Source of the DNA: Streptomyces umbrinus
GTDB taxonomy: Bacteria; Actinomycetota; Actinomycetes; Streptomycetales; Streptomycetaceae
Assembly (NCBI RefSeq): GCF_030817415.1
Contig: NZ_JAUSZI010000002.1
Coordinates: forward strand, 7,936,001 to 8,000,000
Length of the DNA: 64,000 nucleotides
Reading direction: 5' to 3'
The translations under genes and the position numbers were made by a program. Position 1 is the first letter of the stretch. Every line of letters starts with the position of its first letter. Below the pieces are notes generated by a model, which was not told the origin of the DNA, searched no databases, and worked only from the letters and a program-made list of their open reading frames with translations. This document shows, piece by piece, positions 55,008 through 64,000 of this stretch.

Positions 55008-56824
55008 ATGGATCGCTACCCGCCCATCGCCGACCACGGGCTCGTCGGGGATCTGCAGACCGCGGCCCTGGTGTCGTCCAAGGGTGTGATCGACTGGTTC
55101 GCGGCACCGCGTTTCGACTCGCCCAGCGTCTTCGCCGCCCTGCTCGACCACGACGGCGGCGGCCACTTCCTCCTCGCGCCCGAGCATCCCGAGGGCACCT
55201 GGAAGCAGCTCTACTACCCGGACACGGCCGTCGTGGTGACCCGCTTCATGTCACCCGACGGAGTCGGCGAGATCCTCGATCACATGCCGGTGCTGACGGG
55301 CCCGACGGCGAGCGACCGGCACCAACTGGTGCGCGTCGTACGCGCGGTGCGCGGCACCGTGCGCTTCGGCCTCGAATGCCGGCCGCGTTTCGACTACGGG
55401 CGGGCCACCCACGAACTCGATCTGACGGACGGCACGGCGACCTTCCGGGCCCCGGGCACGACCGCCTACCTCCAGGGCGGCATCCCGCTCGAACGGGACG
55501 GGCAGGACGTCCGGGGCAGCATCACCCTCCACAACGGCGACGCGGCAGCCGTGGTGTTCACGGTGTGCGCGCAGGGCGGGGAGGCGCCGCCGCCGCCCAC
55601 CACCGAACGGATCACCGACGAGCTCTGGAGCAACATCGACTTCTGGCACGGGTGGGTACGCACCTCGAACTACCACGGCCGCTGGACGGAGATGGTGCAC
55701 CGCTCGGCGATCACCCTCAAGCTCCTCACGTACGCGCCCACGGGTGCGCCGGTCGCCGCCGCCACGATGGGACTGCCCGAGCAGGTCGGCGGCGAGCGCA
55801 ACTGGGACTACCGGTACACGTGGGTGCGTGACAGCTCCCTCTCCGTACGGGCGCTGCTCGACCTCGGCTTCGTGGAGGAGGCGACCCGCTTCACCCACTG
55901 GCTCGGCGACCGCCTGGGCGCCCGGGAAGGCCCGGACGACGAACCCCTCCAGATCATGTACCGGGTCGACGGCGACCCGCATCTGACCGAGGAGATCCTG
56001 GACCACTTCGAGGGCTACCGCGGCTCCTACCCGGTCCGGGCGGGCAACGCCGCCTCCGGCCAGCTTCAGCTCGACATCTACGGCGAGGCCCTCTACGCCC
56101 TGGCCGAGGGCCGCGAGATCGGCGAACAGGCGGGCTACCACGGGTGGAAGAGCCTGACCCGCACCCTGGACTGGCTCGCCGACTCCTGGGACCGGCCCGA
56201 CGAGGGCATCTGGGAGACCCGCGGCGGACGCAAGGACTTCACCTACAGCCGGGTGATGTGCTGGGCCGCCTTCGACCGCGGTCTGAAGCTGGCGGCCGAG
56301 TTCAGCAGGCCCGCCGACACCGCGCTCTGGACACGGGCCCGCGACGAGATCCTCGAACAGGTCATGGAACGCGGCTGGGACGAGAAGGAGCAGGCCCTGG
56401 TCCAGCACTACGGCGGCGCCGTCCTGGACGCCTCCCTGCTGCTGGCCCCCGGGTGGGTTTCGTGTCACCCCGCAGCCCCGGCTGGCTCAACACGCTCGAC
56501 GCCATGGAGCGCGTCCTCGTCTCCGACAGCCTCGTCTACCGCTACGACCCCGAGGCCTCGCCCGACGGACTGCGCGGCTCCGAGGGGACGTTCAGCCTGT
56601 GCACGTTCCTGTACGTCGACGCCCTCGCCCGCGCGGACCGGCTCCCGCAGGCCCGCTACACCTTCGAGAAGATGCAGACGTACGCGAACCATGTCGGCCT
56701 GTTCGCCGAGGAGATCGGTCCGAGCGGCGAGCAACTCGGCAACTTCCCGCAGGCCTTCACCCATCTCTCCCTCATCATGGCGGCTACGACCCTGGACGGG
56801 GCGCTCGACCGGGTCGCGCACTGA
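55008..56824 (+). pseudogene. GH15 glucoamylase/trehalase-like enzyme, single-base frameshift
   Basis: From ATG 55008 the frame gives a GH15 protein: [40 protein letters not shown] and the acid glutamate region [16 protein letters not shown]. At about 56451-56456 (CCCGGGTGGG) one G appears missing: continuation is in another frame ([40 protein letters not shown], the second catalytic Glu) and ends at 56824. As written the product loses the catalytic base. The family cleaves alpha-glucosides, often trehalose in actinobacteria. Real mutation and sequencing error cannot be told apart here. Confidence 0.85.
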
Positions 56825-58247
56825 ACGGCGGGATCCCCGGCCCCTGCGGCAGCAGCTCCGTGGTCACGAACGCCACGACAGCGGCGATCACGATCACCGG
56901 GACGGTCTCGGAGTTGCCCACCATGAGCACGACCAGCACCACGCAGCTGACGGGCAGCCGAAGCGCGGCGGCGGACGCGGCCGCCATGCCCGCCGCCATG
57001 CCCGGAACGACGCCGAGCCCCGGCAGCGGTGACAGGAGCACACCCATCGCACCGCCCAGGAACAGCGAGGGAAAGACCGGACCACCGCGCAGGCTTCCCA
57101 GACACAGGGAGTAGGCGATGCCCTTGAACACCAGGACCGCCACCAGACTGCCGACCGACCACGCGTGCGGGTGGGCGGCGAGATCGGTCAGGGTCGCCTG
57201 GCCGGACAGGGCGACCTCGGCCGGCGAGCGGCCGGTGACGACCGCGTAGAGCGTCGCGCAGCCGCCCGCGGCGAGCGCGCAGAGCATCGTGTTCCGTACG
57301 ACATGCCCGGAGACGAAGCGCGCCGCCACCCGGCCGCCCATGATGATCCAGTGGACGGCCGCCCCGAGGACGACGGCCATCAGCGTGGACCACACCACGT
57401 CGCCGAGGTCGAGGGTGGGCGGAGCGGGCAGCCCGATGCTGAGGCTCTCGGCGTCAAGCCCGGTCCAGTGGCCGAAGCCGGTGAAGACGATGGCGCCGAC
57501 TCCGCCGGCGAGCAGCGCGGGGAGCATCACCACGAACAGCTGCGGGCCGCCCACTCCGGCCACTTCCATCAGCAGCACGGCCGCCACCAGCGGATTGCCG
57601 AAGATCGTGGAAATGGCCGCCGCGGCGCCGGCCGCACCGAGCAGCGCCGTGCTCGACTCGGTCGCGGGAGCGCGTACGAGATCACGGAAGACCAGCGCCA
57701 GACCACCGCCGAGCGCGATCAGCGGTGCCTCCGGTCCGAGCACGGCACCCAGCGGCAGACTGGCCAGCGCGGCGAGGGCCACCCCGGGAACGGCCGCTTT
57801 CGACGCGCCTCCCGCATGCAGGCCCCCCGCCGGGATGTGCCCGCCCCTGCCGGGAAAACGCAGGACGACCAGGGCGACGACCGCCCCCGACACCAGAGCC
57901 AGGGGGAGCGGCCACCACCACGGCGGAGTCGTCCACCCGAGATCGTGCGGCCAGTCCACCCAGATCAGGCTCTCCATCTCATGGAGCAGCACGAGGAACC
58001 AGAACGCGGCGAACGACACCAGGATCCCGATCACGGCGCAGAACACCAGCGCCCGCAGATACTCGGGCCGACGCAGAATGTCCCTCAACTGGTCGGCTTC
58101 CTGCGGCTGGTTCCCCGGAGCGGCCTCGGCGGCCTCTCCTCGCTTCTGCTCGGCGATGACGCTTCTCCTGAGTCCGCTGGGAGACCATTCGGCCAATGGC
58201 AGCGCGAGATTACCCACCGGACCACGCCATACGGCCCTGATCTCCAT
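56784..58247 (-). CDS. ClC-family chloride channel/antiporter
   Basis: 487 residues, ClC fold with many helices. Selectivity segments: [10 protein letters not shown] (in place of GSGIP), [17 protein letters not shown] (in place of GREGP, gating Glu kept) and [20 protein letters not shown] (GxFxP). It probably transports chloride; the first motif is altered. Fluoride-selective ClC-F antiporters have other signatures and I do not see them clearly. ATG 58247 is preferred. The 3' end overlaps the GH15 end by 41 nt. Confidence 0.85.
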   Translation of the reverse strand: MEIRAVWRGPVGNLALPLAEWSPSGLRRSVIAEQKRGEAAEAAPGNQPQEADQLRDILRRPEYLRALVFCAVIGILVSFAAFWFLVLLHEMESLIWVDWPHDLGWTTPPWWWPLPLALVSGAVVALVVLRFPGRGGHIPAGGLHAGGASKAAVPGVALAALASLPLGAVLGPEAPLIALGGGLALVFRDLVRAPATESSTALLGAAGAAAAISTIFGNPLVAAVLLMEVAGVGGPQLFVVMLPALLAGGVGAIVFTGFGHWTGLDAESLSIGLPAPPTLDLGDVVWSTLMAVVLGAAVHWIIMGGRVAARFVSGHVVRNTMLCALAAGGCATLYAVVTGRSPAEVALSGQATLTDLAAHPHAWSVGSLVAVLVFKGIAYSLCLGSLRGGPVFPSLFLGGAMGVLLSPLPGLGVVPGMAAGMAAASAAALRLPVSCVVLVVLMVGNSETVPVIVIAAVVAFVTTELLPQGPGIPPFSARPGRAPRPGS

Positions 58248-58415
58248 GTAAACGTCCCAAACCACTCCGGATGGACGCGGGGCGCAGGAGAGGACGGTGC
58301 CGAGACGTACGAGCGCGCCCGGGGGCCGGTGAGGAGCGCCGCGCCGCAGGACGAGGCTCCGCCACCCGGTGACGGGTGGCGGAGCCTGGGTGTTGTGGGT
58401 GGGGTGAGGGCCGGA

Positions 58416-59504
58416 CTACGGCTGAACGGGCTTGCCGCGGCCCCAGGACCAGGCGAGGCGGTCGGCGCCGGACTGGTTGGTGGTGGTCAGCCAGGGGCGG
58501 GCCGGGTTGCCGGTCAGGGTCTGCAGGGAGTAGGTGTCGTCCGTGCGCAGGCCGGGCCAGTACACGGAGCCCATCTTGAGCTCGCGGAACGTGTCGGTGA
58601 CGGCCTGCAGGTAGTTGATGAAGTTGTTGTCCGGGGTCGGCTTGTTGTAGTCGAATCCGGTGGTCATCGGGGAGCCGAACTCGTCCGCGACGGTCCGGTT
58701 CGCGCAGTCACCGATGCGGACCTTGAGGTCGGCCACCCACTGGTCGTAGGTGGCGTAGTCCTTCCAGAACCCGTAGTGGTGCAGCGACAGATACGTGCCC
58801 TTCAGGCGCGGGTCGGCGCAGACGGTCGTGACGTGGTCGTTGTAGCCCGCGCCACTGACGAAGACCCGGTTGCGCGGGACCTGACGGTACGTGTCCAGCC
58901 ACTTCGCGGCTATGTCCGCCCACTCCGTGTCGGTGTAGCCGTGCGGCTCGTTCATCGGCTCGAAGTAGACCCGCTTGTCGCTCTTGTAGGCCTTGACCAC
59001 GGTGTTCCACATGGGCCAGTACGTGGCCGTGTCGTCGATGAAGCCGTCCTTGCGCGGGCCCGTTCCCTCCCAGTACGAGAGGATCACCTTGAAGCCCTTG
59101 TCCGAGGCCGCGTCGATGACTCCGCGATAGGACTTCCAGTAGCGGCCGTTGACCGTGTACGGGTTGATGGGCAGCCGGACCGTGTTGGCACCGAGGTTCG
59201 CGCGGAAGGCCGAGATCACCCGGCTGGCCTTGGTGTACGTCTGGGCGTAGGTGTCGGACGTCGACAGGCCCGACAGCACGACCGGGTCGTCGGCGAAGTT
59301 GTCGCGCGGATCGGCCCAGTTCACGCCCTTGAACTGGGTCGTGTCCTTGCTGAGCCCGCTCGTGTGTCCGCCCGTGTGACCACTCGACGTGGCGCCGGCC
59401 GGGCTGGCGGCGACGGTGGTGCCGCTGGTCCCGGCGATCAGGAGCGCCACGAAGGCGGCCCGCAGCCGGGGGGTGAAGCGGGTGCCGGCGGAGGTTCTGC
59501 GCAT
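58416..59504 (-). CDS. secreted GH5-family glycoside hydrolase
   Basis: 362 residues. N-terminal signal peptide (RRTSAGTRFTPRLRAAFVAL, then AGTSGTTVAASPAGA with an ASPAGA-type cleavage site), then a GH5 TIM barrel: GVNWADPRDN, ANLGANTVRLPINPYTV, acid/base Glu in YFEPMNEPHGYTDTEW and nucleophile Glu in TVADEFGSPMTTG. Related enzymes are endoglucanases and mannanases; the polysaccharide is not clear. The start ATG 59504 has GAAAGGGC upstream. Two palindromic operators lie 95 and 160 nt upstream. Confidence 0.9.
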   Translation of the reverse strand: MRRTSAGTRFTPRLRAAFVALLIAGTSGTTVAASPAGATSSGHTGGHTSGLSKDTTQFKGVNWADPRDNFADDPVVLSGLSTSDTYAQTYTKASRVISAFRANLGANTVRLPINPYTVNGRYWKSYRGVIDAASDKGFKVILSYWEGTGPRKDGFIDDTATYWPMWNTVVKAYKSDKRVYFEPMNEPHGYTDTEWADIAAKWLDTYRQVPRNRVFVSGAGYNDHVTTVCADPRLKGTYLSLHHYGFWKDYATYDQWVADLKVRIGDCANRTVADEFGSPMTTGFDYNKPTPDNNFINYLQAVTDTFRELKMGSVYWPGLRTDDTYSLQTLTGNPARPWLTTTNQSGADRLAWSWGRGKPVQP

Positions 59505-59596
59505 CAGCTTGCCCTTTCGGAGGATGGCGGCTCGGCGCATGGCCGGAGCCTGCGCGTGACTGAGCGGCCGTCGGAGGTATGCCGGGTCGGACGGAT

Positions 59597-59681
59597 GGTG
59601 TTTACGTAAACATCGGAACGAAGCGTTGAGTCGGACCTCGCGGCCCGAGGCTCGACTTGGGGTGATGTTTACGCAAACATC
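59597..59681. promoter_or_regulatory. Two LacI-type palindromic operators upstream of GH5 gene
   Basis: GGTGTTTACGTAAACATC (59597-59614) and GATGTTTACGCAAACATC (59664-59681) share the core TGTTTACGYAAACA, 67 bp apart. Spacing and symmetry suit a LacI/GalR-family repressor. The GTTTACAT half-site also overlaps the ClC start (58246-58253). Confidence 0.75.
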
Positions 59682-59765
59682 GCGGCGCCGGAATCGTGGC
59701 ACCCGGCGCAGCGATCGTCAAGGTTTCCTACGCGTAACAGCTGTTGGGTCGTGGGGTGAGGGTGA

Positions 59766-61283
59766 TCACGGATGTGTTCGCAGGGGGGACTGCCATGTCA
59801 CCGTCGTCCCGGCTCCGGGTCCGTCCTCCCTGCCCGCCTCCCCCTCCCCGTCGTCGAACACCGTCAGCCGTACGCCGGGGCGGCCGTCCGGGAGTGTCGT
59901 CGTCGCGTCGACCGAGACGGTGACGCGGGTGGTGCCGGTGCGGTGGGACGCGGCCGCCAGGGCGGCGCGGAGGGCGGTGAGGAGGCGGGTGGCCACCGGC
60001 GCCGGGAGCCGGGCGTCGACCGGTCCCGTGAACTGCACGGAAGGCTGGAAGCCGAGGGCCGCCGCGGCGCCTGCCGTCTCGCGGAGGACCTTGCCCCGGA
60101 ACGTGGTGGGGGCGTCGGCGGGCGGCTGTTGCAGCGCGAAGATCGCCGTACGGACCTCCTGGACGGTCGACCGGAGTTCCTCGACGGCCCGGCCCAGCAT
60201 CGCGTGGACCTCGGCGTCCTGCTCCTCGTCGGCGGTGCGGCGCTGGGTGGACTCCAGCATCATGCCGGTCGCGAAGAGCCGCTGTACGACCAGATCGTGC
60301 AGGTCACGCGCGATCCGGTCACGGTCCTCGAAGACCGCGAGCCGCTCCCGCCGCTGCTGGGCGTCCGCGAGGACGAGCGCGAGGGCGGCCTGCGAGGCGA
60401 ACTGCGTGGCCAGCAACTGCTCCACGGACGTGTACGGACGGCCGCCGCGCCGACGCGGGAGGGCGAGGGTGCCGATGAGCCGGCCGCCGGCCTGGAGCGG
60501 CAGCAGCATGCTCGGCCCGAACCGGTGCCGTACCTGTGTGGTCATACGCGGGTCGGTCGCCGAGTCGTCCACGAACACCGGCTCCCCGCCCAGGAGTTGC
60601 TCGAGGACCGCGCTGCCCGCCTCGATGGTCGTACCGACGAGACCGCCCGGGTCGTCGAGCGTCGACGCCGTCACGATCTCCATGCCGCCCTCGTCGGTGG
60701 GCTGGAGGATCACCCCGGCCGAGGCGTCGGCGAGCATCCGGGCCCGCTCGGCGACCGTCATCAGCGCGTCGGCCGCCGTCTCGCCGGTGAGCAGCGCCGT
60801 GGTCACGGCCGCCGCGCCCTCGATCCAGCGCTCCCGCTGACGGGCCGTCTCGTACAGGCGGGCGTTGCCGATCGCGATGCCCGCCTGGGTGGCCAGCACC
60901 CGCACCAGCTGCTCGTCCTCGCCCGTGAAGTCGCCGCCGTCGCGCTTCCCGGTGAGACGGAGGCTTCCGTACGCGTCGTCGCGTACGCGCACCGGCACGT
61001 CGAGGCGGCTGTGGGCGGCCTGCCCGGCCGCAGGTGGTTCGGGCGCGCGGAACTCCGTCGGGCCGTCGCCGGCGGTGCCGTGTACGGGGTCGGTGGCCTC
61101 CAGTGCCGCGTGCTGGGCGTCGGTCAGCTCGGCCGCGGTGTCCACGATGTGCTGGAGCGTGGCACGCAGCTCCGGGTCGACGCCGACGCCCAGGACGGCT
61201 TCGAGCACGCGGGGGAGCGGGCCACGGGGAGCGGACGGCTCGGTGGGTTCGACAGGCTCGGGGGGTTCGGAGGCTTCGCTCAT
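59766..61283 (-). CDS. GAF-domain sensor histidine kinase (DevS/NarX-like)
   Basis: 505 residues. Two GAF domains (about 30-165, ending QAGIAIGNARLYETARQRER; and about 180-330, ending FASQAALALVLADAQQRRER), then HisKA_3 with the phospho-His in DRIARDLHDLVVQRLFATGM. The ATPase domain is weak: the usual N-box (E.L.N..KHA) reads RAALAAASHRTGTTR without Asn, and the G-box is VFDDGEGEAGRED. ATP binding may be impaired. No response regulator is adjacent. A Pro/Glu-rich start precedes the GAF domains. Confidence 0.85.
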   Translation of the reverse strand: MSEASEPPEPVEPTEPSAPRGPLPRVLEAVLGVGVDPELRATLQHIVDTAAELTDAQHAALEATDPVHGTAGDGPTEFRAPEPPAAGQAAHSRLDVPVRVRDDAYGSLRLTGKRDGGDFTGEDEQLVRVLATQAGIAIGNARLYETARQRERWIEGAAAVTTALLTGETAADALMTVAERARMLADASAGVILQPTDEGGMEIVTASTLDDPGGLVGTTIEAGSAVLEQLLGGEPVFVDDSATDPRMTTQVRHRFGPSMLLPLQAGGRLIGTLALPRRRGGRPYTSVEQLLATQFASQAALALVLADAQQRRERLAVFEDRDRIARDLHDLVVQRLFATGMMLESTQRRTADEEQDAEVHAMLGRAVEELRSTVQEVRTAIFALQQPPADAPTTFRGKVLRETAGAAAALGFQPSVQFTGPVDARLPAPVATRLLTALRAALAAASHRTGTTRVTVSVDATTTLPDGRPGVRLTVFDDGEGEAGREDGPGAGTTVTWQSPLRTHP

Positions 61284-61360
61284 GCGGGCGGCGGAGGGTC
61301 CGGCTCTCTGCGTACAAGCTGCGTATGGGTCTGTGTACGGTCCGCGTTCGGGGCGGCCGC

Positions 61361-62398
61361 TCAGGTGGCCAGCGGGTCTAGGGCCAGGGGCTCGATCCGG
61401 CCCTCCAGCATCGCGCCCAGGCCGAGGACCGCGCACACGTCGGGGCGTTCGGCGATGTGCACCGGCATGCCCGTCGCGTGCCGCAGCATCTGGTCGAGGC
61501 CCGGCAGCAGGGCGCTGCCGCCGACCATCATGATCCCGCGGTCGGCGAGGTCGGCCACCAGGTCGGGCGGGCAGACGCGCAGCACCTTGCCGATGCCGTC
61601 GAGCACGGCGGTCAGCGGGGTCTGGATCGCGTCGCGCACGGCGGCCGTGTCGACCTGCACGGAACGGGCGAGGCCGGTGGCCACGTCCCTGCCGTGGATC
61701 TCGGTGGAGGCGGGGCCGTGCGGGGTGAGCCCGTTCCCGGAGAGGGCGAGCTGCAGCGGTCGTACGGACTGCGACGGGAGCATCAGCTCGTGCTGGTGGC
61801 GCAGGTGCTGGACGATCGCGTGGTCGATGGCCTCGCCGCCGACGGGGATGCGCGCGGCGGTCACGATCGAGCCGAGGGACAGCACCGCGACCTGGGTGGC
61901 GGCGGCCCCGCACACCATGATCATGGTGGCCTCGGGCCGCTCCACGGGCAGTCCGCAGCCGACGCCGGCGGCGATGAGCGTGTCGACGAGTTCGACGCGC
62001 CGCGCACCGAGCCCGACGAGCGTCTCGACGGCGGCGCGCTCCGCGAGCGGGTCGGCGTCGTGCGGGGTGCAGATGGCGGCCCGCAGCCGGGGCTTGCGGC
62101 GCAGGGCGCGGCGGACCTTGTCGCCGAGCAGCTGGCGGAGCATGCGCTGGGCCATCTCGATGTCGACGACCGTGCCGCCGGAGACGGGCCGTACGACACG
62201 GATGTAGTCGGGCGTGCGGCCCGTCATCTTCTCCGCGAACTCGCCGACGGCGATCAGGGCGCCGGTCTTCGTGTTCACGGCGGCGACGCTCGGCTGGTCC
62301 ACGACGAGCCCGGCGCCCTTCACGAAGACACGTGTCCTCGCCGCCCCCATGTCGACGGCGAAATGGCAGCGGCGCAACTGCTCCAGGCTGGCGGTCAT
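61361..62398 (-). CDS. mbl: MreB/Mbl-like actin-family cytoskeletal protein
   Basis: 345 residues of the MreB fold. Phosphate loops CHFAVDMGAARTRVFVKGAG and MIMVCGAAATQVAVLSLG, interdomain PVSGGTVVDIEMAQRMLRQL, connect/adenosine block ADRGIMMVGGSALLPGLDQM. It is shorter and more divergent than MreB and lacks parts of the usual motifs, as in the Streptomyces Mbl (SCO2451 from memory), which supports spore-wall integrity. Start ATG 62398. Confidence 0.82.
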   Translation of the reverse strand: MTASLEQLRRCHFAVDMGAARTRVFVKGAGLVVDQPSVAAVNTKTGALIAVGEFAEKMTGRTPDYIRVVRPVSGGTVVDIEMAQRMLRQLLGDKVRRALRRKPRLRAAICTPHDADPLAERAAVETLVGLGARRVELVDTLIAAGVGCGLPVERPEATMIMVCGAAATQVAVLSLGSIVTAARIPVGGEAIDHAIVQHLRHQHELMLPSQSVRPLQLALSGNGLTPHGPASTEIHGRDVATGLARSVQVDTAAVRDAIQTPLTAVLDGIGKVLRVCPPDLVADLADRGIMMVGGSALLPGLDQMLRHATGMPVHIAERPDVCAVLGLGAMLEGRIEPLALDPLAT

Positions 62399-62695
62399 GG
62401 CGGGTCCTCCCGAGAGCACGGACGGTGGGACTCGGCCGGGCGGCGGTCCTCCTTCGCATCGTGGGGGACCTGACGGGGTGTCGCCTCTTGTGGTGGGCCG
62501 GGTGGGGTGCCGCTGGACGGGTGGTCTTGGACGCCGGCCGGGCTCCGACGGGGACTCCGACGGGGACGCCGGTGGCGGACGGAGAGGCTCGGGCGGTCGG
62601 CGGGGGCTCAGGTGTTGGGGAGTGCCTGGATCAGGGGCGCCCATGAGGCCGTGGTCAGCTCGCAGCCCGCGCGGAGCAGGCGCTGCTTGTGCGGC

Positions 62696-63568
62696 TCAGA
62701 GCGGGTGTAGCCGAGGAAGCGGAAGGCCGATGGCGTTCGCGGCGGTCAGCTCGGCGACCGACGGCGACGCGCCGAGCTGGTCCAGGGCCCGCAGGAGGCA
62801 GTCGGGGTTCGGCATCAGCCGGGAGGGGCGGGCGGTTCGGTTGTGTGTCTGCTGCGGGTGCGTGGGGGCTGGGCGCGCAGTTCCCCGCGCCCCTGAAGGG
62901 GCGCCATCCCTTTCCGCTGCCTCCACCAGGCGGCGCAGGCGTTCCTTCTGGGGCTGGTCGTAGTCCGGGGTGGGGATCAGGTCGCCGAGGCGGGGCCAGT
63001 AGCGGGCCATGATCTGGGTGGGGAGCATGCGGCCGTTGCGGATCTCGGGGCTGCGGGCGGCGGCGGAGACCATGCCCACGACGCGGCCGGTCTCCGCGAG
63101 GGTCACCGCGGCGCCGCTGAAGCCGGGGGCCAGCGGCTGGCCGTGCGCGGCCCAAGCCTCCAGCTGGACCCACTCGCCGGCGATCAACTGGTCGGCGGTG
63201 GCCCGGTATTCGGCGAGCGTGCCCTCGTCGTACCGCTTCGGGAAGCCGTACGCGAGAAGCCTGCGCGGGGGATCCCCGTACGCGTCGGACGGTGTCGCGA
63301 ACTCCGCCGGCTTCAACGAGACCGGGCGGTCCAGTTCGAGTACGGCCAGGTCGCCCGGGTCGGTGTCTCGCCCGTCCCAGCCGCCGTGCGCGATCACCCG
63401 GGCGGGCACCTCTCCCTCGCCGCCGTGCGCGAAGGGCACGACGACCGGGGCCGCGTCGCTGTGCGCGACGACGTGGGCGCAGGTCAGGACGTGCTGCTCG
63501 GTGACGAGGAAGCCGGCACCGGTGTCGCGTCCGCAGTTGATTCTCGCGTGCCAGGAAGCGCTGCTCAT
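62696..63568 (-). CDS. trypsin-like serine protease with effector-associated C-terminus (frameshifted end)
   Basis: 290 residues as written. The catalytic triad is present: His in VLTCAHVVAHSD, Asp in DPGDLAVLELDRPV, Ser in APGFSGAAVTLAE. After residue about 230 the reading frame crosses a copy of the dispersed palindrome (62875 on), then a helical segment (LLRALDQLGASPSVAELTAA) follows. An extra base near 62727 appears to move the natural end (FRFLGYTRSEPHKQRLLR, then LIQALPNT) out of frame; in frame it would stop at 62608. ATG overlaps the trypco1 gene stop. Likely cytoplasmic, part of a conflict-type protease module. Confidence 0.8.
   Translation of the reverse strand: MSSASWHARINCGRDTGAGFLVTEQHVLTCAHVVAHSDAAPVVVPFAHGGEGEVPARVIAHGGWDGRDTDPGDLAVLELDRPVSLKPAEFATPSDAYGDPPRRLLAYGFPKRYDEGTLAEYRATADQLIAGEWVQLEAWAAHGQPLAPGFSGAAVTLAETGRVVGMVSAAARSPEIRNGRMLPTQIMARYWPRLGDLIPTPDYDQPQKERLRRLVEAAERDGAPSGARGTARPAPTHPQQTHNRTARPSRLMPNPDCLLRALDQLGASPSVAELTAANAIGLPLPRLHPL
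62875..62904. repeat. Dispersed palindrome, copy 3, inside protease gene
   Basis: GCGCAGTTCCCCGCGCCCCT (62875-62894) with the same lead (GCTGCGGGTGCG) as the other two copies, but only a short right arm (GGGGCGC, to 62904). It lies in the linker-coding part of the protease gene, in frame. Confidence 0.8.
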
Positions 63569-63956
63569 GAGACCGGGGTGGCCTCCGGGGAGCCCGGGGC
63601 GGGCCCGGGTGAACCGTCTGACCCACCGGAGCCACCGGAGGACCCATCGGGTGACCAGGAGAGCTTGACGACGAGATGGCCCTCGACCGCGCTCTTGGCG
63701 ATCAACGCGCCCGCCTCCGCGGTCAGTTTGACCCCGAACTCGATCTCCACGGTGTCGGGCTTCAGCGAGCCGTCCCGGAGACGCGGAGTGCCGACTCGGC
63801 GGCCGCCCGCACCCCTTCGAGGGAGCTCTCGAACGTACGGGCCGCCTGGACCGTGCCGTCCGCGCGCGCGACCAGCCGGGAGCCGGACTCGTCCTCGGCG
63901 CCTTCGACGACGATCACGGCACCGTCGTCGGTCTTGAACTCCACTAAACCGTCCAT
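63565..63956 (-). pseudogene. trypco1 (CU044_2847-type) protein, single-base frameshift
   Basis: ATG 63956: MDGLVEFKTDDGAVIVVEGA, then SLEGVRAAAESALRV, after which the frame stops. In the next frame the family continues (EIEFGVKLTAEAGALIAKSA, VEGHLVVKLSWSPDG) to 63565. One T seems missing at about 63775-63782. The family is a partner of trypsin-like proteases and its stop overlaps the protease start (ATGA), which fits. Either a real frameshift or a sequencing error. Confidence 0.8.
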
Positions 63957-64000
63957 GGTGTGGCAGAACCCCCGTTGTCCGTGACTGCTGACCTACCCAT

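Noticed and set aside
56784..58247. The ClC protein as a fluoride-specific ClC-F antiporter tied to the fluorine locus
   Set aside because: It is 15 kb away among carbon-stress genes and the selectivity motifs do not match ClC-F as I know it; only a family call is justified.

Overview
The window is high-GC actinobacterial DNA and almost certainly Streptomyces. It shows GTG/TTG starts, ATGA/GTGA-coupled operons, rare TTA codons, a dispersed Streptomyces palindrome family, and a core block that matches what I remember of the S. coelicolor hrdA-dnaG neighbourhood: sirohydrochlorin chelatase, dgt, FAD oxidoreductase, dnaG, hrdA, two ABC exporters, a sugar kinase, YtxH-like, tRNAs. That block runs from 1 to about 14.6 kb. 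A second core block (histidine kinase, mbl, trypsin-like protease with its trypco1 partner) closes the window from about 59.7 kb. I do not name a strain.

From a CAU-anticodon tRNA (14495-14568) onward the chromosome is accessory. The last 44 nt of that tRNA are repeated at 17894-17937 and similarity continues about 85 nt further, as expected for integration into the tRNA 3' end. Between and after the two copies lie IS fragments, a fluoroacetyl-CoA-thioesterase-like gene with a TetR regulator and an amidohydrolase, and an orphan type I-E casE beside a decayed cas3 piece.

The centre (about 20.7-41.5 kb) is an organofluorine locus. FlA (fluorinase) makes 5'-fluoro-5'-deoxyadenosine (FDA) from SAM and fluoride. 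FlB phosphorolyses FDA to 5-fluoro-5-deoxyribose-1-phosphate and adenine. An MtnA-type isomerase gives the ribulose phosphate. The enzymes that cleave this to fluoroacetaldehyde and oxidise it to fluoroacetate are not visible here. Fluorothreonine transaldolase makes 4-fluorothreonine. FlK (fluoroacetyl-CoA hydrolysis), FthB (fluorothreonyl-tRNA deacylase type) and FthC (EamA exporter) give self-protection. A plus-strand run SAH hydrolase-APRT-DUF190-MetK-MtnA appears to recycle the by-products adenine and methionine and to supply SAM. Fluoride itself is handled by two crcB genes with a DUF190 protein between them; two further DUF190 proteins lie in the locus. Regulators are an XRE-cupin protein and two LuxR-type response regulators with non-canonical receiver domains; one has a TTA codon at position 6. 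ISAs1 and IS3 elements interrupt the locus before flK.

From about 43 to 59.5 kb there is a stress and carbon metabolism region: SHOCT and DUF7144 proteins, an SDR, cytochrome bd oxidase, truncated gntK/DUF6325 genes, a large membrane protein, a cyclase-family hydrolase, YihY/BrkB, GMC oxidoreductase, DUF2252, a frameshifted GH15 enzyme, a ClC channel and a secreted GH5 glycosidase with two palindromic operators. Several single-base frameshifts near the right end may be real decay or sequencing error.
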